From NCBI GenBank assembly GCA_963736505.1, contig CAVTOZ010000001.1, positions 744,001 to 808,000 of the forward strand: a stretch of 64,000 bases of DNA, given 5' to 3'. The notes below the pieces were generated by a model. It was given only the letters and a program-made list of their open reading frames with translations, had not been told where the DNA came from and did no database searches. The DNA is from Solirubrobacter sp963736505. GTDB lineage: Bacteria > Actinomycetota > Thermoleophilia > Solirubrobacterales > Solirubrobacteraceae. Both the position numbers and the translations under genes were made by a program. The number at the start of each line of letters is the position of its first letter. The stretch's first letter is position 1. This document shows, piece by piece, positions 17,338-27,139 of this stretch.

Positions 17338-18531
17338 ATGCGCGCCCGAATTCCCGCTCTGCTGGCCATGGCACTGACTCTTCTGCTCCTGTCCGCGGCC
17401 ACCGCTGCGGCGAAGACCGGCAGCAATGCCGCGGAGTCGCTGACGGGGACCGAGGGCCCGGAGACGATCCACGGCCTCGGCGGCGCCGACCGCATCCGCG
17501 GGCTGGGCGGGAACGACACGCTGACCGGCGACACCGGCCCCGACGACGTCGGCGGCGGCGCGGGCGACGACACGCTCGACGGCGGCTCCGGCGACGACGT
17601 CCTCGACGGCGGCGACGGCAACGACTCCGCCACCGGCGGCTTCGGGCACGACACGCTGACCGGCGGCGCGGGCGACGACAGCCTCGACGGCGGTCCGGCG
17701 CCGGATCGCGTCGACGGCGGCGACGGCAACGACATCCTGCACGGCGGCTCGGGCGCGGACGACATCTTCGGCGGCGGCGGCAACGACACGATCTACTACG
17801 ACAGCGGCCCCGACCGGATCGACGCGGGCGACGGCGACGACACGATCTACATCAACGGCGACAGCGCCGTCAACACCGTCGACTGCGGCGCGGGCAACGA
17901 CACGCTGTACGTGCCGCTGAACAACGTCCGCTACAGCGCGACGCATCAGTTCGGCGCCTACGACGGCCGCATCCGCAACTGCGAGAACGTCGTCCCGCAG
18001 GCCACGCCGGAGGACCCGACCAAGGGCAAGAGCGACTCCGTCGGAGCGCACGGCGGCACGCGCCACGGCACCGAGCTCAACGACAACCTGCGCGGCCAGC
18101 ACGGCTCGGACACGCTCTTCGGCCTCGGCGGCGACGACGTCCTGTGGGGCGACCAGAACCACGACAGCGGCGGCGCGCCCGGCCGCAAGCAGCACGACTC
18201 GCTCGACGGCGGCGCCGGCAACGACACGATCTACGGCGGCCGCGGCTCGAACACGATCGACGGCGGCGACGGCGACGACTACCTGCAGGGCGGCGGCCTC
18301 AGCTCCTCGATCGCCGGCGGCAACGGCAACGACACCATCCGCGTCACCTCAGGCGCGCGCACGACCGTCGACGGCGGCGCGGGCGACGACAGGATCACCG
18401 CGGTGATCCTGCGCGGCAGCGCCACCGTCCGCTGCGGCCCCGGCGACGACACCGTGTTCGTCTCCAAGTGGCCAGGCAACCGCAAGCGCGTCAAGGTCGC
18501 GAGCGACTGCGAGCACAAGGCCAAGCAGTAG
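17338..18531 (+). CDS. Secreted RTX-like calcium-binding repeat protein
   Basis: This 397-residue protein starts with a Sec signal peptide (MRARIPALLAMALTLLLLS, cleavage near AAAK). It then has two blocks of glycine/aspartate nonapeptides (GGxGxDxLx; for example GGAGDDTLDGGSGDDVLDGG) around residues 40-180 and 240-370, folding as Ca-binding parallel beta rolls. A Cys-containing segment lies between the blocks. There is no type I secretion system nearby, and the Sec signal suggests ordinary export. Likely cell-surface or matrix role. Its downstream end meets repeat sub-family I. Confidence 0.9.
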   Translation: MRARIPALLAMALTLLLLSAATAAAKTGSNAAESLTGTEGPETIHGLGGADRIRGLGGNDTLTGDTGPDDVGGGAGDDTLDGGSGDDVLDGGDGNDSATGGFGHDTLTGGAGDDSLDGGPAPDRVDGGDGNDILHGGSGADDIFGGGGNDTIYYDSGPDRIDAGDGDDTIYINGDSAVNTVDCGAGNDTLYVPLNNVRYSATHQFGAYDGRIRNCENVVPQATPEDPTKGKSDSVGAHGGTRHGTELNDNLRGQHGSDTLFGLGGDDVLWGDQNHDSGGAPGRKQHDSLDGGAGNDTIYGGRGSNTIDGGDGDDYLQGGGLSSSIAGGNGNDTIRVTSGARTTVDGGAGDDRITAVILRGSATVRCGPGDDTVFVSKWPGNRKRVKVASDCEHKAKQ

Positions 18532-18536
18532 CAGTC

Positions 18537-18609
18537 GAATCGCCCAGAGGGCGATTCTTCGGCGAGTTCGACAGGCGTCGCCCGGGCGCGCAGCGCCCCG
18601 CGAACTCGC
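18537..18609. repeat. Double-hairpin intergenic repeat, sub-family I, copy 2
   Basis: Hairpin 1 is GAATCGCCC (18537-18545), loop AGA, GGGCGATTC (18549-18557). Hairpin 2 has arms GCGAGTTC (18562-18569) and GAACTCGC (18602-18609). It occupies the gap between the convergent RTX-like and LCP genes, as copy 1 does at 6880. Confidence 0.8.
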
Positions 18610-18611
18610 GG

Positions 18612-20120
18612 CTACTGCTTGAGCCGCTTGAGCGAGCCCGCGATCGCGAGCAGGCGGCTGTTCGGGATCGACTGGGTCAGCGTGTTCGTGACCCAGTAGA
18701 CCGCCTTCGGCGTGCGCCACGCGACCAGGCGCAGGTGCGAGCCGTCGTAGTAGAGCCGCAGCGTGCGGTTGCCGACCTTCCGCGTCGCGTTCGGATCGTC
18801 GAGGATCGGCGGGTTGCGCCACGTCGTCCCCTGGACGCCGTAGTACTCGCCGTAGCTGCCGGTGTAGAGCACGAGCCGGTAGGCCTGGTGCGACCCGCCC
18901 TGCTCGTCCTTGATCGCGTACAGCCGCGGCTGCAGCGACGTGTAGCGCGAGCGCGTGACGCGCAGGTTCGGGAAGTAGAACGGGAAGGCGAGCTTCGGGT
19001 CGGCGAGGATCGCGAGGTTCTCGCCGTCGCTGCCGGCCTGCTCGAGACCGCTGATCGAGGAGGCCTTGTGCTTCTTCGCCTTGGCCTTGCGGAACGCGGT
19101 GTCGGGCTGCGTCTTGGTCGCCTTCGGGCTCGTCGAGCCCGCGCCCGTCATGAACTCCTCGTAGGCCTTCTTGACCGCGTCCGGCTTGTAGTAGAGGTAC
19201 GTGTTGACGGACGGGTCGGGCGACTCGTAGGCGGGGAAGCGGACCTCGTTGACCGGCGCGTGCTGGCCGGCGAGGAAGGCTCCCGTGCGGGCGAGGCCGA
19301 GCAGGTTGGACGGCTTCAGGAAGGCCTTGTCGACCTCGAAGTAGCGCCCGAAGATGCGCGCGAGCTGGTTGCGCTTGCTGAAGTCCAGCAGCTTGCGCAC
19401 GCCGTCCTGGTGCGTGATCTGGCGGATGAAGTCCTGCTGGCGCGACGCGCGGAAGAAGTCGTTGTCGCCGTGGCGGTAGCGCACGTAGTCGAGCGCGTCC
19501 TGGCCCTTGAGCTTCTGGTAGCCGGGCTGCACGTCGATCGTCGCGAACCCCTGGCCGGGCGCCGCCGCCGTGTTGTCGTTGTAGTAGCGGCGGTCGACGT
19601 CGACGTAGACGCCGCCGACGTAGTTGACCGCCTCGCGGAAGCCGCCGAAGTTGACGTTGATGACGCCGTTGATCGGGAAGTTCTCGCCCGTCACGTCGTG
19701 GAACAGCTGCTTGACCGTCGCGACCGTCTTGCGCGGGCCGCCGTCGGCGTACGCGGCGTTGATCTTGTCCGTGCCGTCGCCGGGGATCTTCACCTTCAGG
19801 TCGCGCGGCAGCGACATCACGGCGACGCGCTTGGTGATCGGGTCCACGCGCAGCAGCAGGATCGTGTCCGAGCGCGGCTTGTAGCCGAGCTTCTTGTCGC
19901 CGTAGCGGGCGTCGGAGCCGAGGATCAGGAACGTGTGCGGGTCGCCCGCCTGGGCGGGCGAGACCTCCGGCACGTTGACCGCGGTGCGCCCGTCGGCGGT
20001 CAGCGTGCGCGTGAAATGATGGACCTGGATCAGGACCGCCGAGGCGACCGCGGCCGCCGACAGCGCGATCGTCACCGCGCCGGCGATCGCGGCGCGCCAG
20101 AGGACGCCGCGGCCCCTCAC
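18612..20120 (-). CDS. LytR-CpsA-Psr (LCP) family cell-wall polymer ligase
   Basis: This 502-residue protein starts at GTG 20120, overlapping the M20 gene stop (GTGA). A single N-terminal transmembrane helix (LWRAAIAGAVTIALSAAAVAS) is followed by the LCP domain: LILGSDAR, RSDTILLLRVDP, VMSLPRDLKVKI, KINAAYADGG, GGVYVDVDRRYYN and ALDYVRYRHGDNDFFR with the catalytic arginines. LCP proteins transfer undecaprenyl-linked polymers to peptidoglycan or arabinogalactan on the outer face. The C-terminal extension of about 180 residues with a lysine-rich linker is unassigned. The nearby NDP-sugar operon and the WecA-like gene fit the same wall-polymer theme. Confidence 0.93.
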   Translation of the reverse strand: MRGRGVLWRAAIAGAVTIALSAAAVASAVLIQVHHFTRTLTADGRTAVNVPEVSPAQAGDPHTFLILGSDARYGDKKLGYKPRSDTILLLRVDPITKRVAVMSLPRDLKVKIPGDGTDKINAAYADGGPRKTVATVKQLFHDVTGENFPINGVINVNFGGFREAVNYVGGVYVDVDRRYYNDNTAAAPGQGFATIDVQPGYQKLKGQDALDYVRYRHGDNDFFRASRQQDFIRQITHQDGVRKLLDFSKRNQLARIFGRYFEVDKAFLKPSNLLGLARTGAFLAGQHAPVNEVRFPAYESPDPSVNTYLYYKPDAVKKAYEEFMTGAGSTSPKATKTQPDTAFRKAKAKKHKASSISGLEQAGSDGENLAILADPKLAFPFYFPNLRVTRSRYTSLQPRLYAIKDEQGGSHQAYRLVLYTGSYGEYYGVQGTTWRNPPILDDPNATRKVGNRTLRLYYDGSHLRLVAWRTPKAVYWVTNTLTQSIPNSRLLAIAGSLKRLKQ

Positions 20121-21259
20121 GCCAGGCCGTCCACGGCGCGCAGGTCGGTCGGGGTCTCCGCGAAGCGCTCCGGGACGCTGCGCGCGAAGTCGACCAGCGC
20201 GCGCCGGTAGAGGGCGAGCGAGTCGATCGACACCCACTCGTCGGGGCCGTGGTGGCCTCCGCCCGACGGCCCGAACTCGACGGCCGGCACGCCCGCCTTC
20301 TGGAACGCGACCGCGTCGGAGGCGCCGTCGCGGCCGACGCTCATCGACTCGCCGTCGGTCAGTCGCGAGGCGGCCTGGCAGAGCGCGACGACGTACTCGT
20401 TGCGCGCCGACACGCGCGCCGGCGGCCAGATGAACGCGCGCGCGACGTGCACGTCGGGGATCGCGCGGATCTGCGAGAGCAGCACGCCCGGGTCCTGCTC
20501 AGGGAGATAGCGGATGTCGACGTCCATGGCGCATTCCTCGGGCACCTTGTTCGGCGCGTCGCCGCCCACGATCCGGCCGAGGTTCACGGACGGCCGGTCG
20601 AACAGCTCCGACGACTCCAGCGTGAACGGCATCGACTCGATTCGCCGGAAGACGTCGATCGCCTTCAGGACGGCGTTGTCGCCGAGCCACGGCGTCGACC
20701 CGTGCGCCGACGTGCCGTAGACGTTGATGCGCACCATCAGCACGCCCTTGGCCTGGACCCCGACGTGCAGGTTGGTCGGCTCGCCGGTGATCGCGAAGTC
20801 GCCCACGTGGCCCGCCTTGACCAGCGCGTCCGACGTCCGCGAGTCGATCTCCTCGGACTCCTCGTCGGGCACGCAGACGAAGCGGATGCGCACGGCGTCC
20901 TGGCTGTTGAGGTCGTGCAGCGCGCACATCATCGCCGCCAGGCCGCCCTTCATGTCATAGGCGCCGCGGCCGATCAGCCGGTCGCCCTGGACGCGCGGCT
21001 CGAACTGCTCGGGCCGCGCGGGGACGACGTCGTAGTGGCCGTGGAACACGAGCGTCGGCCCCGCGGACGGCCCGACCTCGGCCGTCAGCGCGAAGCGGTC
21101 GCCGAACTGGTGGTCGGTGACCGCGATCTCGCGCGCCTCGAGCCAGCCCTTGATGAAGCCCGCGGCCGCACGCAACCCCTCGATCGTGGAGGTGTCGTAC
21201 GTGATCAACCGCTCGGCGAGGACCCGCTCATCCATCGCAGTGAGAGTAGAGATCTCCAC
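20117..21259 (-). CDS. M20 family peptidase/deacylase (ArgE/DapE type)
   Basis: This 380-residue metallohydrolase shows LVFHGHYDVVPA (metal His/Asp), GRGAYDMKGGLAAMM (bridging Asp), CVPDEESEE (catalytic Glu and metal Glu), ITGEPTN, and GGHHGPDEWV at the C-terminus. The pattern is of ArgE/DapE/carboxypeptidase G2 relatives hydrolysing amide bonds of acyl-amino acids. No arginine or lysine biosynthesis genes are near, so the substrate is unknown. GTG 21259 and ATG 21235 are both possible starts. The stop overlaps the LCP gene start. Confidence 0.9.
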   Translation of the reverse strand: MEISTLTAMDERVLAERLITYDTSTIEGLRAAAGFIKGWLEAREIAVTDHQFGDRFALTAEVGPSAGPTLVFHGHYDVVPARPEQFEPRVQGDRLIGRGAYDMKGGLAAMMCALHDLNSQDAVRIRFVCVPDEESEEIDSRTSDALVKAGHVGDFAITGEPTNLHVGVQAKGVLMVRINVYGTSAHGSTPWLGDNAVLKAIDVFRRIESMPFTLESSELFDRPSVNLGRIVGGDAPNKVPEECAMDVDIRYLPEQDPGVLLSQIRAIPDVHVARAFIWPPARVSARNEYVVALCQAASRLTDGESMSVGRDGASDAVAFQKAGVPAVEFGPSGGGHHGPDEWVSIDSLALYRRALVDFARSVPERFAETPTDLRAVDGLA

Positions 21260-21269
21260 GTTCGGCGAG

Positions 21270-21330
21270 TTGACACGGCCGTCGCCGCCCGAGCACAGTT
21301 CGCGTGGGGGAGTCCGCTCGCTTCGAGCGG
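21270..21330 (+). promoter_or_regulatory. Promoter-like boxes and hairpin upstream of the M14 gene
   Basis: TTGACA (21270-21275), an 18-bp spacer and CACAGT (21294-21299) form a reasonable sigma-70 promoter for the zinc carboxypeptidase gene. Just downstream, CCGCTCG-CTT-CGAGCGG (21314-21330) would form a 7-bp hairpin in the 5' leader, ahead of GGAGG at 21356-21360. Confidence 0.45.
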
Positions 21331-21369
21331 CGGGGTTCCAGGTTGCAGGCGAATTGGAGGGACAGGCTC

Positions 21370-24300
21370 ATGAGGCCAAGGATGGGGGCGCGCTCACTCG
21401 GCGCGCTGGTTACGACGCTCGCGATCGCGTTCGGGGTCGCACCGGGCATCGCGGCCGCGGACGACGATTCCTCACTGATCACGTTCAGGCTCCCGAACCG
21501 AGCCGCGGTGGATCAGCTGCAAGCCGCGGGCACGGACCTCGGCGAGCGCGTGCAGCCCAACGCCGACGGCACGGTCGACGTCGACGCGGTCGTGTCGCCT
21601 GAGCAGAAGGCCGTCCTCGAGGCGCAGGGCTTCAAGGCGATCGACGTCGTCCAGGGTCCTGACAACACGGCCGCGCTGCGCGCCGAGCGCAACGCGGCGA
21701 TCGCCCAGGACAACGCCGCGCTGGAGAACGCCAAGGCGGGGCGCGTCGTGGCGAAGGTCAAGGTCAAGGGCGCGACGGCCACCGGGCTCGTCCGCGCGCA
21801 GCGCGCCGACTACTGGGAGAGCTACGCCGGCCGCTTCATCTCGATCGAGGCCTTCTCGCCGGACGCGCATTACACGTGCACCCCGACGCGCCAGTGCACC
21901 TACGTGGGCCCGACGCTGACCGCCTCATGGCTCGACGCGAGCGGCAACGTGCTGGGTACCCAGCAGCTTTCCGTCTTCAACGACACCGACTCGAGCCTGA
22001 ACCCGGTGGCGTACCTCTACCACTCCTCGCTCGTGCGCCTGGGCAACAACGACGGGACTGCGATGCCCGCGAAGGTGCGGATCGGCAGCTCCGACGGCAG
22101 TGTCGACGAGATCGACGTCAAGCCGTGGGTGAGCAAGGACGGCAGCAACCCGTTCCCGCAGGGCTTCCTCAAGGACTTCAACACGCACTACGTCGATCCG
22201 CAGGAGGGCTACAAGCGGATCTCTGACCTCGCCGCGCAGTACCCGAACATCTCGGCGGTCAGCGACCTGCCGAACAAGACGCCGGGCTATCAGCGCAAGT
22301 CGCAGGCGATCGTCGGCACGTCGACGCCGTACACCGGCTCGACGGCCGGGGGCAACTCGCCCGGCGGCCTGACCACCGCGATGCAGGCGCAGGCCGTCGT
22401 GCTGACCACGCAGGCCTGGGGCCAGGAAGGCGGCAACGACGTCACCGCGGCGCTGCTGAACCCCGCGGCCGCGTCCTCGCCGCTGAGCGTTGCGGTCGCC
22501 GGCAAGGCGATCACCGTCAACCTCGCCACCGACGCCGCCGGCGCGGTGACGAGCACCGCCGCGCAGGTCGTCGACGCAATCAACGCGTCACCGGCCGCCG
22601 CCGCGCTGGTGACGGCGACGAAGTTCCGCACGAACACCGGCGCCGGCGTCGTGGCGCCGACCGCGACGACCGCGCTGAAGGACTTCCTCAACGCACCCGC
22701 GTCGTATCCGCGTGGCCCGCAGACGGTGAAGATGCTGCGGATCGGCTCCCACCGGGACGGCTCGAAGGTCGGCGTGTTCATCTACTGCCAGGAGCACGCC
22801 CGCGAGTGGGGCACGCCGCTGGTGTGCCTCGAGACGGCGGAGCGCCTGCTGCGCAACTACGGCGTCGACCCGGAGACGACGAAGCTCGTCGACAACCTCG
22901 ACATCTTCATCATCCCGACGATCAACGCCGACGGCGCGGCGTACTCGATGTACGACAACTCGGCTCAGCGCCGCAACATGGTCGACTACTGCGCGTCGAA
23001 CCCGACGGGCAACAACGACCCGGCGGCTCGCAACTCCTGGGGCGTCGACCTGAACCGCAACTTCTCGGTCGGCTCCATCTTCGACGGCTACACGGGCTCG
23101 AGCAGCAGTTGCACCAGCGACGTGTTCTCCGGCCCGTCCGAGTTCTCGGAGCCTGAGACGCGCAACGAGAAGTACGTCCAGGACACGTTCACGAACATCA
23201 AGTTCGCCATGAACGTCCACTCCTCCGGCGGCTACTTCATGTGGCCCCCGGGCGCGTACAAGGGCGCGGACCGCGTCCCGCTCGCCTACCCGCCGTACGG
23301 CACGCTGAAGTACTTCGACCAGACCGCCGCGAGCGTGCTCGACCGGATCAAGAGCTACCGCGGCACGACGATCCTGCCGTCGCAGACGGGTCCCGTGAAC
23401 GACGTCCTGTACTCCGCCGCCGGCAACTCGGCCGACGAGGCGTACTACAACCACGGGATCATCGGCTACGACTTCGAGATCGGCGCCTCGCACTACTACC
23501 TCGACACCGCGACGGGGACCTATCGCACCGCCGCGACCGGCTTCCAGCCGTGCTACGGCGCCGTCGGCACCGGCGGCGGCCAGGGCAGCTGCCCGACGAA
23601 CGGCTCGCTCGTCAACGAGGGCCACGACGAGGGCATGGAGTTCGCCAACGGCAACTACGCGCTGCTCGAGTCGGCCCTCGACTACCAGCAGGACACCAAG
23701 GCGCCGACGGTCGGGCTGACCGGCCCGTCGATCTCGCCGACGCCGTTCGACGTCCGCTTCTCCGAGGACGAGGCGGCGCAGATCTACTACACGACGGACG
23801 GCTCGGCGCCGACGACCAGCTCGACGATCTACCAGCCGAACCGCCCGCGGGCGCAGCCCGAGCCGATCCACATCGGCGGCACGACCACGATCAAGTGGCT
23901 GGCGGTGGACTTCAAGGGCAACCAGTCCACGGGGTCCAAGACGCTCTACATCGGCACGCAGGCCAGCGGCACCGTCGGCGGCACCACGCCGGCGACGCTG
24001 TCGCTGTCGCTCGGCGCGCCGGCCTCGTTCGGCTCGTTCACGCCGGGCCTCGGCCACGACTACACGGCGGGCATGACGGCCACCGTGATCTCGACGGCGG
24101 GCGACGCGGCGCTGAGCGTCGCCGATCCGTCCTCGACGGCGACCGGTCACCTGGTCAACGGCACGTTCTCGCTGCCGTCGGCGCTGCAGGCGCAGGCCTC
24201 CAGCCCGGCCGCGGGTGCCGCGGGCCCGCTCAAGGACGTCGGCGGCTCCGCCGCTCCGACCTCGCTCGCCGCGTGGACGAACCCGGTCTCCAATGACCCG

Positions 24301-24402
24301 GTCTCGATCACGTTCGGGCAGCACATCGGCAGCACGGACGCGCTGCGGACCGGCTCGTACAGCAAGACGCTGACGTTCACGTTGTCCACCACCACCCCGT
24401 AG
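21370..24402 (+). CDS. Secreted M14 zinc carboxypeptidase with C-terminal surface domains
   Basis: This 1010-residue protein starts at ATG 21370 (GGAGG nine bases upstream) with a signal peptide ending near AAADD. The M14 domain carries CQEHAREW (Zn ligands His476, Glu479), GVDLNRNF, NVHSSGG (third ligand His617) and YDFEIG (catalytic Glu703). An Ala/Thr-rich insertion of about 130 residues splits the front of the catalytic domain. After it comes a CHB/FN3-like segment (IYYTTDGSAPTTSSTIY) and a final domain of about 130 residues ending RTGSYSKTLTFTLSTTTP, which is repeated in the next gene. Extracellular peptide degradation is likely. Confidence 0.95.
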   Translation: MRPRMGARSLGALVTTLAIAFGVAPGIAAADDDSSLITFRLPNRAAVDQLQAAGTDLGERVQPNADGTVDVDAVVSPEQKAVLEAQGFKAIDVVQGPDNTAALRAERNAAIAQDNAALENAKAGRVVAKVKVKGATATGLVRAQRADYWESYAGRFISIEAFSPDAHYTCTPTRQCTYVGPTLTASWLDASGNVLGTQQLSVFNDTDSSLNPVAYLYHSSLVRLGNNDGTAMPAKVRIGSSDGSVDEIDVKPWVSKDGSNPFPQGFLKDFNTHYVDPQEGYKRISDLAAQYPNISAVSDLPNKTPGYQRKSQAIVGTSTPYTGSTAGGNSPGGLTTAMQAQAVVLTTQAWGQEGGNDVTAALLNPAAASSPLSVAVAGKAITVNLATDAAGAVTSTAAQVVDAINASPAAAALVTATKFRTNTGAGVVAPTATTALKDFLNAPASYPRGPQTVKMLRIGSHRDGSKVGVFIYCQEHAREWGTPLVCLETAERLLRNYGVDPETTKLVDNLDIFIIPTINADGAAYSMYDNSAQRRNMVDYCASNPTGNNDPAARNSWGVDLNRNFSVGSIFDGYTGSSSSCTSDVFSGPSEFSEPETRNEKYVQDTFTNIKFAMNVHSSGGYFMWPPGAYKGADRVPLAYPPYGTLKYFDQTAASVLDRIKSYRGTTILPSQTGPVNDVLYSAAGNSADEAYYNHGIIGYDFEIGASHYYLDTATGTYRTAATGFQPCYGAVGTGGGQGSCPTNGSLVNEGHDEGMEFANGNYALLESALDYQQDTKAPTVGLTGPSISPTPFDVRFSEDEAAQIYYTTDGSAPTTSSTIYQPNRPRAQPEPIHIGGTTTIKWLAVDFKGNQSTGSKTLYIGTQASGTVGGTTPATLSLSLGAPASFGSFTPGLGHDYTAGMTATVISTAGDAALSVADPSSTATGHLVNGTFSLPSALQAQASSPAAGAAGPLKDVGGSAAPTSLAAWTNPVSNDPVSITFGQHIGSTDALRTGSYSKTLTFTLSTTTP

Positions 24403-24404
24403 GA

Positions 24405-24472
24405 CGTTCGTCGGCTTTAGACGAACGACGGTTGACAGAACCCGGCGGCGACGGCATTGTCGTCGCCGGGTT
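24405..24472 (+). terminator. Tandem hairpins after the M14 gene
   Basis: CGTTCGTC (24405-24412)-7 nt-GACGAACG (24420-24427) starts three bases after the stop codon. It is followed by a 14-bp stem, AACCCGGCGGCGAC (24439-24452)-6 nt-GTCGTCGCCGGGTT (24459-24472), with one G-U pair. TTGACA at 24432-24437 and CATTGT at 24455-24460 (17-bp spacer) could be the promoter of the next gene, so the second hairpin may overlap a promoter. Confidence 0.6.
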
Positions 24473-24500
24473 CCAGGGGATTTCGAGTCGAGGGATGAGC

Positions 24501-25262
24501 ATGATCAGGCCATGGATGGGAGTGGTAGGCGCGGTCGTCGCCCTTGCCGTGACGCCGGCAGTGGCCGCTGCGCAGGCTCCGGACACGACGAAGCCGACGG
24601 TGGCGATCACGGCACCGACCGAGGGCGCGGCGTTCGTGCAGAACCAGCCGGTGCTGGCCTCGTTCGCGTGCTCCGACGACGTCGCGGTCGCGACCTGCGT
24701 CGGCTCCACGGCCAACGGCCAGTTCCTCGACACCTCCACGCTCGGCCCGCACAGCTTCACGGTCACAGCCACCGACACGAGCCAGAACACGACGACCGAG
24801 ACGCGCAACTACTCGGTCGTGGTCCAGGACCCCGGCCCGGTCGGCGGCGAGACCCCGGCCACGCTGACCCTCACGCTCGGCGCGGTGACGCCGTTCGCGC
24901 CGTTCATCCCGGGCATCGGCAAGGACTACACGACCTCGATGACCGCCCACATCGTCTCGTCGGCCGGCGACGCCACGATGACGACCGCCGATCCGAGCGC
25001 GGTCAACAGCGGCCACCTCGTCAACGGCCCGAACCCGCTCCCGCAGCCGCTCTCCGTGGCCGCCACGAGCCAGACCGGCACCGGCTACCCGTCGGCGCCC
25101 GTCAACAGCACCGCCGATCCGACCCGGATCCTGACGTGGTCCGACGCGGCGAACGAGGACGTCACGGTGACGTTCACGCAGCCGATCGGCGTCGGCGACG
25201 TCCTGCGCACCGGCAGCTACGCGAAGACGCTCGTCTTCACGCTGTCGACGACGAACCCGTAG
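24501..25262 (+). CDS. Small secreted protein sharing the M14 C-terminal domain
   Basis: This protein of about 253 residues starts at ATG 24501, chosen because GAGGG (24490-24494) lies six bases upstream; ATG 24495 is the alternative. It has a signal peptide (IRPWMGVVGAVVALAVTPAV) and an Ig-like region starting PTVAITAPTEGAAFVQNQPV with a cysteine pair. Its final domain of about 130 residues (PATLTLTLGAVTPFAPFIPG to VLRTGSYAKTLVFTLSTTNP) clearly matches the end of the preceding carboxypeptidase. The domain could anchor or display both proteins at the surface; its identity is not known to me. Convergent with the ATP synthase operon. Confidence 0.88.
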   Translation: MIRPWMGVVGAVVALAVTPAVAAAQAPDTTKPTVAITAPTEGAAFVQNQPVLASFACSDDVAVATCVGSTANGQFLDTSTLGPHSFTVTATDTSQNTTTETRNYSVVVQDPGPVGGETPATLTLTLGAVTPFAPFIPGIGKDYTTSMTAHIVSSAGDATMTTADPSAVNSGHLVNGPNPLPQPLSVAATSQTGTGYPSAPVNSTADPTRILTWSDAANEDVTVTFTQPIGVGDVLRTGSYAKTLVFTLSTTNP

Positions 25263-25265
25263 GCG

Positions 25266-25676
25266 CTAGCCCTCGGCGAGCTTGAGGAATGCCTCGTAGC
25301 GGCGCTTGTCGCGCGCCGCTACGCGGGCCTCCTCGGAGTTCTCCTCCGCGTCGGAGAGCTCGTCCTCGGCCCGCTTGAGCCGGTCGCGCAGCTCGGCGGC
25401 GTCGAGGTCCTCGACGGGGAAGACCTCGTCGACGAGCACGAGCGCGTGCTCGCCGGTCATCTGCATGAAGCCCTCGCCCTGCGCGAAGCGGACGACCTCG
25501 GACTCCGACTTGTAGAGCCGCAGCTCGGTCGGGTTGAGCATCGCCAGCAGCGGCTGATGGTGCGCGAGGACGCCGATGGAGCCCACGGACGTGACCGTGG
25601 AGACCATCTCGACGTCGTCGTTGAAGACCTCGCCCTCGGGGGTGAGGACCTCGACCTTGAAGATCGTGCGTGCCAC
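25266..25676 (-). CDS. atpC: ATP synthase epsilon subunit
   Basis: This 136-residue protein has the N-terminal beta-barrel (FKVEVLTPEGEVFNDDVEMV, GSIGVLAHHQPLLAMLNP) and a helical C-terminal hairpin rich in Glu/Arg. It belongs to the central stalk of F1, coupling rotation to the catalytic sites and able to inhibit hydrolysis. It is the last gene of the atp operon, next to atpD with no gap; only three bases separate its stop from that of the convergent secreted-protein gene. Confidence 0.97.
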   Translation of the reverse strand: MARTIFKVEVLTPEGEVFNDDVEMVSTVTSVGSIGVLAHHQPLLAMLNPTELRLYKSESEVVRFAQGEGFMQMTGEHALVLVDEVFPVEDLDAAELRDRLKRAEDELSDAEENSEEARVAARDKRRYEAFLKLAEG

Positions 25677-27128
<1,452 letters not shown>

Positions 27129-27139
27129 TGGTCTCCTAA

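Noticed and set aside
17440..18500. Short tandem repeats that could look like a CRISPR or minisatellite
   Set aside because: They are in-frame Gly/Asp nonapeptide codons of an RTX-like protein with changing third bases, not identical repeats with spacers.
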